Source of the DNA: Linyphia triangularis
Lineage: Eukaryota > Arthropoda > Arachnida > Araneae > Linyphiidae
Assembly: GCA_963978545.1 (NCBI GenBank)
Contig: OZ021721.1
Coordinates: forward strand, 108,349,366 to 108,413,365
DNA: 64,000 bases
Direction: 5' to 3'
A program made the translations under genes and the position numbers. Of the stretch, positions 1 to 10,297 are shown one piece after another; position 1 is the stretch's first letter; the number at the start of each line of letters is the position of its first letter. The notes beneath the pieces are model-generated. The model did not search any database and was not told the origin of the DNA. It saw only the letters and a program-made list of their open reading frames with translations.

Positions 1-360
1 CGAAATATTTCGAATTTCTGTCTGAAATTTTCACAGTTTATTCTCAAGACATTGTACAACCAACCAATCAAATCGCACTAATATCCCGAAAAGAAAACAA
101 TCCCGCACTTTCGAAAAACAAAATAGCTTTGCACTGAAATAAAAACAATATCGCCATCTATAATCAAGACCAGGTACCAGTTAGGGTTATTTAACTGGAA
201 ATTTCATAATCGTCCGAAATATGGAATAAAGACCTAAAAACATTAAAAATACAAAAATATCTTGGAAATCCATTTATTCTTAAATTGTTTCTAAACGTTT
301 TCAATGCCCTATCCAAATCATTCTTATTATTCCAAATGCCAATAAGTCTCTGAAATTGAG
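1..360. other. AT-rich non-coding DNA, no feature seen
   Basis: No open frame of note, no inverted ends and no tandem structure were found in this stretch, which lies just before a truncated SINE. Confidence 0.5.
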
Positions 361-374
361 AAATCCTGGCTGGG

Positions 375-430
375 GTTGGTTGTATTTTGGATTTATAATT
401 CTCAAGGGCAACACAAGGGTCAAACTGCGC
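375..430 (-). mobile_element. 5'-truncated SINE tail with 14-bp TSD
   Basis: A 56-bp insert starts with the GTTGGTTG-type tail and contains 'gggcaacacaaggg' and 'actgcgc', aligning loosely to the 3' end of the tRNA-SINE family found elsewhere in the window. It is bracketed by perfect direct repeats aaatcctggctggg at 361-374 and 431-444. The tRNA-like head is absent, so only the 3' end was copied. This fits target-primed reverse transcription that stopped early. It appears to be a diverged subfamily of the full-length copies. Confidence 0.75.
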
Positions 431-444
431 AAATCCTGGCTGGG

Positions 445-819
445 TTTGAGCTCCATGATAACAAGATCCAGTCGGGATTTCTTAACTTTTCAATCTTTTC
501 ACTTAATGCAACTTTTATAATTTTCTATTTTAAATTTGATGTATATCAGATTTGAGCATTCTGTTTTCATGTAGCATTGTGCTGAAAATTAATTTTCAAA
601 GTTTTTACAATTTTTCAGCATGGCAATAGTTTTGTACTTCACTTTTATATTTGCTTGTTCATCATATGCAACTCACACTTAGCGTGAGTTTCTGTGGATA
701 TGAGAGCAGTACTAAATGACCTTGAGTCGCCAATACTAATGTAACAGTGCATAAAAAAAGCATTTATATTTAAAAAAAAAATTAATGATTTAAGTATGCA
801 AACATTTTAACCCAAGAGC
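445..819. other. AT-rich non-coding DNA
   Basis: Contains short A and T runs only. I see no gene or element boundary. Confidence 0.5.
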
Positions 820-1112
820 TACAGGGTGAGTATAAGTCAAATTCAACCGTCAAAGCTGTTCAAAAGAGTCAATGATCAGAAAGACATGAAATTTGACTTG
901 AATATACCCCCCCCCCCCAAAAAAAAAAAAAAAAAAAAAAAGGAAATGTTATAGCTGAAGAAAGAAAAATAAAAATTTCAAACAATATTTTCTTATACCA
1001 CACCATTTCCGTTTTCCTTGCGTATATTCAGGTCAAATTTCAAGTCATTCTGACCAATAGTTCTTATTTTGCAGATATTTGAAAGTTGAACTTTGATTAT
1101 AATCCTCCTGTA
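820..1112. mobile_element. TA-flanked foldback MITE, copy A
   Basis: The ends are TACAGGGTGAG on the left and CCTCCTGTA on the right. The arms continue inverted inward: 'attcaac' and 'gatcagaaagacatgaaatt' on the left mirror 'aaatttcaagtcattctgacc' and 'gttgaactttgattataat' on the right. A second copy with the same ends lies at 30109-30399. The TA at both ends suggests a Tc1/mariner-type TA duplication. The loop holds a C(10)A(21) run near 909-940. No coding capacity remains. Confidence 0.7.
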
Positions 1113-2719
1113 TGCAACCTTAAGTATAGCTAACTGTAAAATTTTAATGGTAATTTAAACTAAGAATAATATAGTTTTTAAAATGTTGTATTAAATTTTT
1201 TTTCAAGTAGCCTAATCCAAGAATAATGTAACTCAGAATATGACTGATTATATGGTGCATTAAAAGATCTTTTCTATCAGCATAATCCAAAAACAATATA
1301 ACTCAGAATGTAGCTAAATAAGAAATCTTACTGATAATGTATTTTACTAAAATATTCTGTTGGTACTATTGTTAACTGCAGTCTCTTTCAATCCTTTGAG
1401 GCTATTGAGTATCCCTTTTCAATATCTCAACGTGCAGATCTGAAGAAGAAAAAAAATTCAAACGAGTAATCAGATAAAAATGCCCTTTTCCAGAACAATA
1501 CCGCCCTGTTCACAGCAAATGTGCTCCATTAGTCGTTCTCCTGCCAGGAATACATACGTTAAAGAGATAATGCCTGATGCAATATCGTTAAAAAGATAAT
1601 TGCATGAGGCGGAAATCAGCAGTCGTGATTAAGACTAGAAGACTTAATGTATTTTATCATTAAGAAACTCAGACTTCTTTCCTCTCATTTAGATATCCTT
1701 CCTGGAATAATAGCTACCCTTGTGTGAATTTTAGGTCGCAAAGGGGGGAGTTTGTAGAAAAAATGCCCCACCCACAACCAACCCTCTTTTCCAAAAAAAA
1801 TAAAAAAAAATTGTCCTACCATTTAAAGCTCCCACGGCTTCTTGCACCTGCTACCGTGTATGTTGATAGACAATCTTACAGCAATATCAGGAGATATGAT
1901 ATTTTGTAATTACATTTGCAATAGGCATGGGGTGGGATGTCAAGTCAAGTTTGGTTCCTCCCTTAACTTCCTCTTGTTTCCGATTCTTGGTGATAGGCAG
2001 AAGGGGAAGTGAGTAGGAAACAAGATATCGTGATGATGTAGGAAACAAAACATTGGTTTCACTCATATGTACTCGTTGAAATTGAGTCCGGAAGACAGAT
2101 GGTGAGGCACGATCGTTTCTTGTCTGCAGTAATAAATTTCAAATGTCTTGTAAACTTGTAATAGACGTATAATGGTTTGGTGTTATAGTTTATCTGTTTA
2201 CATTTATCTTGTTTGAAATTAAGGTTAGTTCGAGTTTATGTTTGCTCTTAACTTCTTGTATGTGTCTCGTTAAAGAAATGAATTCCATGTGGAGTTTTTA
2301 AATTGGATAGAGTAGATAATGATATGATAAACACTTAACTAGGTATACAAATATGCTGTTTAATAAATTGAATACATAAACGAATTGCTGAGAATACAAA
2401 TTCAAAATAAATCTTTGAATCATCGATATCCTAGAATGCAATGTGGGTCATTTCCTGTGAGGTGACTTAGGACTGCCTACTTAACCATTTTTATTTTGAT
2501 AAAATTTTCACACGAAATACCTACAACTCATAGAAGAAGTTTGAAAGAGGAAAGCTTATTATATAACCAGGATGAGGTTTCACTGTCATTTTATTGAAAG
2601 TCACTTAACAAAATCCAAAGAGGTTGCGAAAAAACTCTCAATTTTGACCAATTATAACTCTCGAACTGTAGGTTAAAAATCTGTTTCCAGGTACTTTTGA
2701 TGCTACAATTTTTCACTGG
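1113..2719. other. Non-coding DNA with a small imperfect duplication
   Basis: Around 1205-1310 the phrase 'taatccaagaataatgtaactcagaat' type sequence occurs twice, about 80 bp apart, with several changes. The short open frame at 1724-1909 is not supported by any codon pattern or homology I recognise. Confidence 0.4.
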
Positions 2720-2915
2720 AGCAACTTTTTTTTCTTCGTTTGAATGATACTACTTGTTTTTCTTTTCAATATGATGCTTCTTTTCTCTTTTCAATTATGC
2801 TACTTTTTTTTTTTCAATTATACTACTTTTTCTTTTCAATAATGCTACTTTTTATCTTTTCAATGATACTACTTGTTTTTCTTTTCAATGATACTACTTT
2901 TCAATGATGCACAAT
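2720..2915. repeat. Degenerate pyrimidine-rich tandem repeat
   Basis: Variants of 'tactttttcttttcaat' followed by 'gatac' or 'atgc' recur about every 25-32 bp for six or seven copies. Unit length and sequence vary, which is typical of an old minisatellite. It is strongly pyrimidine-biased on the + strand. Confidence 0.7.
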
Positions 2916-3672
2916 ACGTCTATCAATAAAATTCAAAAACAGTTAATAGCTTGCAGTAAATGTTTCAAATACCGTTATCAAAGTAGGCGATAAATTGCAC
3001 AAAGTTACAAGATTTTCAAAAACTTTCGTAGATAAATATGAAACACATTTTAAATGCTGATAAATGACCAGTTGGTGGACTATGAACCTGTGACTGAACT
3101 ATGCAAGCAGTATTTTACCTTTTTATTTATATTTTTTTTATTACAAGGCTTTAAAACAGGAACTCTTGTTGTTATACCACTTGAACGCAATGTTAAGCGA
3201 TCCAATATATTGCATCTCAAACCCCATAACTCTTTTACCACAAGATACTTTTTACTGAAAGGAATGTATTCTGTCTCATGAGTAATATTGCATGGAAGAT
3301 AAAAACATTAAATTACGAGATAAATGTCATATAAAGAAAATTATTTGGTGGTGTAAGAGTTTTGGTCTTGCAATTCAATATATTGGATTGTTGCATTGAA
3401 CTAGAAAGAAAATTAAACTAGATTTTTTTAACTGTAATTACCTTTCCTAGCTTTTACATGTCTATAAGGATGAAATATTGGTTTCTAAATTATGTTTATT
3501 GACATTTATGGAATATTTTATCACTCTTACATTGTATAAATGATTAAGAAATGTGAACATCACTTTTATACGTACTTCAGATTTCTCCAATCCAAAATTT
3601 CATCAACCATGTGTGGGACTTTTCAAGGAGAAGCACTGTGGAAAGTTTAATGTAATTGGAACTTTTCATCAC
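2916..3672. other. AT-rich non-coding DNA
   Basis: The two short open frames here (3054-3281 and 3553-3786) have no recognisable domain. The second runs into the adjacent transposon end, so neither is called as a gene. Confidence 0.45.
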
Positions 3673-4401
3673 TTAAGGGGGTCAAGTACCAAAATTTCTT
3701 CAAAAATCCCAAACTTTTTTCTGATTTTAAAAAATAGTTCATACGTTCCTGAAGAGAATGATGTTTTTATCTTATTCCTCCGGTGATTAGAACGATACAA
3801 AATTACCTGTGATTTAAACATCACTAATGGGCGTAACACCTTGAAGCGTCAGCCTAAAGTGCGATTTTCGAGCACTAGTGTTTTTCATAGATGTTGCATA
3901 TTCAAATCGATATATCTCCAGAACCATTAACAATTGGCTATTCAAATTTATGGAGAATTTAATTTATATAGCTTTAAATATTTTGTCTTCACAGAATTTT
4001 ATTTTTTTAATTCTGTTTTAAAATATAACATTTAGCGTAAAAGATAACATAAAAAAAAGCAAAAATTTCAAAATTTTTACTTTGAGAATTTTTAATTTTT
4101 TTTTTAATTCACCTATCAAAATTCTGTGAAGACAAAATTTTCTTTATATAATTATGTATTACAGAAAGCTTTCACTTTAAAAAAAATTATTTTTCCTTGA
4201 CTTATATAAAAATACGCAAACATCAATTATTATGGATTTTTCTTGCTTTTTAAATTTTTTTTTAAATAACTAAACACAATATTTAAAAAAAAAAAAATTC
4301 TCAAAGATATATAAATAGTATCTCATACATAAAATAAATTTTTGATATAAAAATGCACATAAATAAAGTTTTTTTTTATTTTCGGTTCCGGACCCCCTTA
4401 A
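3673..4401 (+). mobile_element. TTAA-flanked DNA transposon, GGGGGTC family, copy 1
   Basis: A 729-bp element is bounded by TTAA at 3673-3676 and 4398-4401. Its left end is TTAAGGGGGTCAAGTACC and its right end GGTTCCGGACCCCCTTAA, so the tips are inverted. The interior is very A/T-rich and has no transposase. A second copy in the opposite orientation is at 48507-49240. The tips resemble those of the GGGGACTTGGTACC family at 17454 and 36777. TTAA duplication suggests a piggyBac-like mode, although the G-rich start differs from the usual CCC tip. Confidence 0.75.
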
Positions 4402-5764
4402 AAACAGCTCTAAAAGTGGGACGAGCAATTTAGAGAGCCTAAAATGAGCCTCATGCAAAGAATACAGTACAAAGTAAATATGACGGGAGGGATCATATCT
4501 CTTACTAAAAGTCGACTCTTTGAGTTGTATGGTTCTTAGTATGGATGCATATGTTTAACTGCATACTGATGGCACTCAATTCTTTTGCATATTCTCCCAT
4601 TGTACACTTTGCCTTTCACTTTGCGACTGCGCAGTTTTACTTATCGTTATGTGTTATACTAGAAACTTGTAAGACGTCTGAAGTGGCCGTTGAAAAATGA
4701 TGAATATAACATTTACACGAATTTGTGCTGTGGATTCGAATCCATATACACCTTCACTTGACTTTCAACTCTTGATCGTGACAAAGGCTAATAAAAAAAT
4801 AAGTCTTATCATTGTAAAAGAGTGGCACTCAACAAAACTTTTATCTACTATGCAAAACTAACTTTGAGAATCAGAGGAACACATCATTTACAAATAAAAT
4901 TTACAAAGAAATCGATAACTGTTTGAACATTCATGCTCTTGGCGAATTAAAAATCGTTAAATTCTAAACCTTGTAAAGAAACCTTCCAAATACGAACGCT
5001 CTATCTCGAAGGTGGATCGTCTTATTCACCGCTCTCCAAACTGAATGAAAGGTAAACTACGTCACCAATTTACAGCGTTGCACTGTCAGTTAGTGAATAA
5101 CGCATCTCATAAAGTAATTTACATAATGATAGGAAATGTTACATAGGGATGACTCTTTGATGCGAGTTTCACTTGTCAATGCTGTTCTATAGAAAAGTTA
5201 TTTGAGATAAAACTAACATCCTTCTAATTTTTCGATCAGCGCCTTACCAATTTATTCATCACTAAGCAAATAAGTTTTTAGCGTATCTTCAAGTGTATAG
5301 TTTTCTAACAAATGACGCCTAACTAGAACAACTTCAAATCCACGCTGTATATATAGTCCATCAACCAATATGTGTACTTTTCTAACAAGTAACACATAAC
5401 TATACATTGAGACAAGCTTACTTGAACTCGTTGAATAAGCTAAAACGATGTGAGAGCCGGTTTTACTACGCCCTGATTGGAACGATGTATGGCCGTGTCG
5501 TTAAAACTCTTAAAGTATCCGTGGTTAGAAAAGTAAAATATTAATAAAAATTTTAACTTAAAAGCACTTATTTTCTTTTTTTTATTTACTTACATTTAAG
5601 TTTAGTACAAAAATATGTGCGCAGGTTATCATTACTGCAATAAAAGTTGTGATTTTTCCGAAACTAAAACTTTTACTCGAGTGGATCCATCCTACAGCGT
5701 ATTCAATGGGGTCTTGTAGGCTTGTCTGCTAGTATAGAGCAACCTCAAAATTGCGCTTTTTTTC
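4402..5764. other. Non-coding DNA, no feature seen
   Basis: No repeat, RNA or gene is supported. GC content is a little higher than the surrounding transposons, so this may be ordinary single-copy DNA. Confidence 0.45.
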
Positions 5765-6718
5765 TAGAGGTCGGCGATATATCGATACAAACATATTTTT
5801 ATCGATATTTTTAAAAAGATATAGATAGTAAAAATATCGATACAAGTCACCGATATATTGATATTTCAAAGTTTTTAGTTTTTTGATTATTGTTTTGTAG
5901 TTTCGTGGTTTTTTTTTTCGATTTTCTTTATTTCTTTTTCAAAAACTTCAAAACAAAAGTTCGGACTTGGCTGAGAGACAGTTAAAATGGCACCCCAACC
6001 AAAAAGAAAACAATGTAAGGGAAAGATAAGATAATTTATTAGTAGTTTTTAACACAGAGCCGTTTCTGTTGTCAAAGTGTGCCTGGAATTTGCAACTAAT
6101 TTTAAATATTAAAAAAATCTCTATCAGCAAAATATCCGGTAAACTACTTTTCGAAATTTTTTCTTTAAAAATAAAAGTGAATTTATGCACTGGCATCCAA
6201 ATGTATTTTATTTATTCTGATTGATAATATAATTTATTTATAAAAACAATTTTTATAATTTATTTATAGAACAATTTTTATAATTTATTTATAAAAACAA
6301 TTTTTATAGTTTATTTATAAAAACAATTTTTATAATTTATTTATAAAAACAATTTTTATAATTTATTTATAAAAACAATTTTTATAATTTATTTATAAAA
6401 ACAATTTTTATAATTTATTTATAAAAACAATTTTTATAATTTATTTATAAAAACAATTTTTATAATATATTTATAATAAAACAATTTTTATAATTTATTT
6501 ATAAAAACAATTTTTATAATTTATTTATAAAAACAATTTTTATTATTTATTTATTAAAACAATTTTGGCATGAATTAATGAAAAGTAGAAATTTGCCCCG
6601 ATAAACTTCATTTCTGGCAAAAATCAAATAAAAAAAAACATGTATCGATATATCGATATTTTTCCCTATTCAACAATATAGTATCGATATTTATTTTGAT
6701 CGATATTTCCGACCTCTA
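5765..6718 (+). mobile_element. hAT MITE with TATCGATA termini, copy 1
   Basis: The ends are TAGAGGTCGG on the left and CCGACCTCTA on the right, followed inward on both sides by clustered ATCGATAT words, a pattern common in hAT elements. A sister copy at 25607-26562 in opposite orientation has a perfect 8-bp TSD. Here the flanks (tttttttc and ctttttac) do not match cleanly. On the + strand, an ATG at 5987 opens nine codons (MAPQPKRKQ, the last codon split) before a GTAAGG at 6015, possibly a relic of a transposase first exon. A 26-bp minisatellite fills 6229-6566. Confidence 0.85.
6229..6566. repeat. 26-bp minisatellite inside the hAT MITE
   Basis: Thirteen near-identical 26-bp units combine 'ataatttatttat' with 'aaaaacaattttt'. 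The homologous position in the sister element carries the same 26-bp array in reverse orientation (about 25725-26090), so the array is a property of the element rather than of the insertion site. Confidence 0.9.
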
Positions 6719-7229
6719 CTTTTTACCCATCAACCGTGAGAAAAAGTCTCGATTCAAGGATTTCATCTACAATTATACGGGTACAAAGTCGTCTGATAGG
6801 CGCCAACTAACTAGGGCAACTCCAAAATAAACCGACGCCAATTTATGCATCCCTGGGAAAGTTTACTAAAGTGAATCGTTCCACATTTGAAATGGGAAAC
6901 TACCTCCCCCAATAAACTTATTGAATGATAACGGAAGAAAAACCCGACACTTTATCCAGAAGACGCTGTTTTTAATTAGGGCTAACAACGATACTTTTTA
7001 TGTCGGCTGTCTAAGATCTCGGAGGTATACGTGGCATCATTGAAGCGTTGCAACATGTGTCATATGTCATGTCTTTCGGAAGTTTTACCGCCACTTCTGG
7101 TGAAATAGGGGATTTCCGAAGCGTTTGTAATTTGTTCCGGTTAAAGTGGGGTGACCTGGCGGTATACTTTGCGATGTAGGAGGCGGAAGAAATTGGAGGT
7201 GTTTATAGTCTTATTATTTAAATAGTAGA
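6719..7229. other. Non-coding DNA of higher complexity
   Basis: Mixed-composition sequence with no open frame or repeat that I recognise. It may be single-copy DNA. Confidence 0.4.
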
Positions 7230-7600
7230 AGAGCTCTACAACCCGGCTACAACCCGGTCCAAATTGATTCAGTTGATTGCAAATTATGAATGAATCTCCT
7301 TTCACCCCCTATTTTCGATTTCATTGATCTTACCAACAAAACAATGTAGTAAAATCGGGTTTCCTCTAATATCGATTGGTCAAGACACCTATGGAAATAA
7401 AAACCGGTTCAAATAGGTTTAGTCACTGTAAGTTATGGGAATACCCCTTTCATCAACATCTTCGATTTTGCACTATAAAATATTGGAATGATACTGTGCT
7501 TACCCGATAATCTGGATAAGTCCAAATAGCAAATAGCTATAGATAAAAAACGCGGTTCAAATTGACACAGTAAATTTCAAGTCATTATCATAATTCTTGA
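7230..7600. repeat. Degenerate ~150-bp tandem repeat
   Basis: Variants of 'cggttcaaattga' recur at about 7254, 7403 and 7552, each followed by a 'cactgtaa.tt.' type motif and preceded by a 'ttcgat' block. The spacing is about 149 bp. Identity between units is low, so this is an old array or a chance resemblance of related words. Confidence 0.4.
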
Positions 7601-8590
7601 GGAGTGAAAAACTTGGAGGGGGTGTTTTTTTCGATATTTCAAGTTACCAGTTACCCTTCTACTTGTTTTGAAGACCAAGTATATAAAATGTCAGAAAGAT
7701 CGGAATATAATCGGAGTCATAATAGGAACTGTAGCTGTCATCTTGATCGGAACTGTAGCGTCCTATAAAAAAATATCACATAAGCTCTTATATATGTATA
7801 AATTTTTTTTTTTGAAAACTGAAATAAAAATGGTAAATGAACCATCAGCCGATCATGTTAGATTATGACTTTTATCAGGTGTTAGTTTTTTTTTTTTGCA
7901 CTCTTGAATATTTTAACAAATGGAGTTAGCATCTTTTCATTGTAAGTCCATGATATGTGGTTGTTGGAAACAAATTTTGATATAAACACTTTTTTTTTCA
8001 ACAGTTCTACAAATATAATAAATATGGTATATTTTATACATGTATTTGGATTTCGGTTGTATCTCAATAAAATTTTGAAATATGACGTAAACAATACAAT
8101 ACTCTTGATGTAAAAATTCTTTCATTTCCAACAGAAAAATTATATTATTTTGTATACTTTGGTAGATACAAAAAAATATAAGTTCAATCACTCCATCACT
8201 TATGTAATGCCAATGAATTAATGTTAATTGCGCATCTGTGGATATCAAGAACTTCATGTAAACCTTATTTTATATCAGTAACTTTCAAAAACAATACATT
8301 TGCTAAGCTATATCATGCTATTAAAATTATTTTAATCATGTTAAAAAAGATTACTATATTTTGGTTTAATCTATGATAAATAAAACTTAATTACAAACAC
8401 AATTCAATTACTATTAATGTAGAAACGAAAATATATTTAGCAGATGAATTATATTACAAGCAATTGAATTATATTTGGTTATGGTATAGTTTGTCATATC
8501 AGTGATGATGTCAAAATTCTATGCCTTAGTCCTCAGTCTTAGTAACTGATTCATTTGAGGTTAAGAGAGACCCGTAATCCAAATGTTGAA
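7601..8590. other. AT-rich non-coding DNA
   Basis: Small open frames at 7668-7868 and on the minus strand at 7882-8257 have low-complexity, stop-poor A/T composition and no recognisable domain. They are not called. Confidence 0.45.
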
Positions 8591-8611
8591 GGAAAAAAAA
8601 TTTAATAAAAA

Positions 8612-8643
<32 letters not shown>

Positions 8644-8942
8644 TATTTTTTATTTTATTGCGTAAAATTAAGGTGTATATCTTCAAGAAGACGTGGAAAT
8701 AATTTCAGAGTTGTAGGGAACTGCAAACATTTGATTTTGAAACTTTTACATATCCTTCTACTGTGTAGTTTTATGCAAGTTTTTACTTTGAAGTTCATTT
8801 TTCTTGAAATCTGAGATTTCGCAATTTGGACTGTATTGAAAATTCTAAGGCTTCGACAATAATTTATTTAGAACTAAACTGTTTATATTTTTTGAACCTT
8901 GAATAGGAATTTGTATTAATTTTTTTTTGAAGAATTAAATAA

Positions 8943-8975
<33 letters not shown>

Positions 8976-9247
8976 AAAATATTATGAAATTTTTTTTTTT
9001 TTTATTTAAATTGCCTGTCTAACGAATTAAAAATAAAAAATCTTTAGAATATACTACTATAACATAATTAATTAGTTTTGTAATTAAAAAAATAGTAAAA
9101 ATTGAAGGAGGAGCAGTCTTTATATAAGGCGTATATTTCAGCCGAAAACATTAAAAAAGAAAAAGAAAAAAAAACATTAAATTAAAAAAAAATTACTAAT
9201 AATTGTTTAAAAATTTATGCTTTAAAAAAAAAAAAAAAAAAAAAAAT

Positions 9248-9279
<32 letters not shown>

Positions 9280-9280
9280 G
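8591..9280. repeat. Cluster of A and T homopolymer tracts
   Basis: Long A runs near 8608-8632 and 9225-9275 and T runs near 8943-8968 and 8990-9003 are separated by A/T-rich filler. Such tracts often mark old poly(A) tails, but no retroposon body can be assigned. Confidence 0.6.
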
Positions 9281-9335
9281 TGCCTATAAATTCAATAATA
9301 AGAATTTTAGGTTTTTGCTTGCAGGTACCCTTGGA

Positions 9336-9516
9336 TTGGTTGGTTGTATTCAGATTATCTGGCGCCGTCAGCAACACGAGGGCTATAATGCGCCGAAACT
9401 TTCGTCATTAGACAAGCCAACATACATTTACAAACACCCATGCCTAACACGGGACTCGAACCCGCAACCTCGCGGTCTAGAAGCCAGCACTCTAACCACT
9501 ACACCGTTTGGTCGGC
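9336..9516 (-). mobile_element. tRNA-derived SINE, full length, 15-bp TSD
   Basis: On the minus strand this 181-bp element begins GCCGACCAAACGG, has an A-box-like TAGTGGTTAG and a B-box GGTTCGAGTCC, and ends in GGCGCCAGATAATCTGAA plus a CCAACCAA tail. Perfect direct repeats gcaggtacccttgga lie at 9321-9335 and 9517-9531, so the insertion is recent. The head is tRNA-like by its RNA polymerase III boxes, but the anticodon arm no longer folds well. Four other full-length copies share this structure. Confidence 0.93.
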
Positions 9517-9531
9517 GCAGGTACCCTTGGA

Positions 9532-10204
9532 ATTCTGTAGGATTAAAGATTTTACAGAAGTAGGAAAAAGCATTTCCCTTTCTAATAGAGACCAACATCA
9601 AATGAAAAGTTTCCAAGCCTACCACACCTCTAAAAAAGAACACAGAAATCTGCTTTTTCCCTTTAACATCAAGAGATTCAAACATTATAGAATAAAAACT
9701 TTTTGGAACTTTTATATGACTCTGTTGACTAAAATATTTTTTTTCTCTAAAAACTGATGATTGGTATATAATCACTTATAAATAAAGATGCCTTTTAATT
9801 AAAAAAATTGTTTATGTGTCCATTCGCATAGAATTCGTATGTCTAAAATTTAAAAGTAGGATTGGGTTTAAAGTTAGGCTTCACCTTCAAAATGTCCTCG
9901 TAAATTATGTATGATTCGAACTTTATCTAATTGTTCTACATTATTGAACTATTGCATTTGGATACAATACAGAAGGCTAGTTACAAGAACTATTAGAAAA
10001 CATAAATATATCGATTCAAAATTTAGGTTCTCTGTATGTTTATCAGGTTGTGTGTATTTTCTTATCAAGATTATTTAAGTTACGTTTTCTTAATTAAAAT
10101 TGCCTAAAAATCCTTTACTTCCAAAAATAAATTTTTCAATCATAATTTTCAAAACTGTCTCAAATTAGAAGCACTCTCACTAATATGGACTATCATCATA
10201 CTCA
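9532..10204. other. AT-rich non-coding DNA
   Basis: No element ends or supported open frames are visible. Confidence 0.45.
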
Positions 10205-10297
10205 AATGGATTAATCAATATAAGGTTATGTATTTTGAGACTACGTTACTAAGTAAAGTAGTCTCAAAATACATAACCCTATATTGATAAATCCATT
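10205..10297. repeat. Inverted repeat, 40-bp arms with 13-bp loop
   Basis: The left arm (10205-10244) and right arm (10258-10297) are reverse complements at 38 of 40 positions, with mismatches at the ninth and eighteenth bases. Just after it, 'acaatatagggtt' repeats part of the right arm. No flanking duplication was found, so it may be a tiny MITE or a locally formed palindrome. Confidence 0.9.

Noticed and set aside
6229..6566. CRISPR-like array
   Set aside because: Units are directly adjacent with no unique spacers, in eukaryotic DNA inside a transposon, so it is a minisatellite.
5757..6726. 8-bp TSD for the first hAT MITE
   Set aside because: The flanks tttttttc and ctttttac do not match well enough and are T-rich, so no duplication is claimed there.
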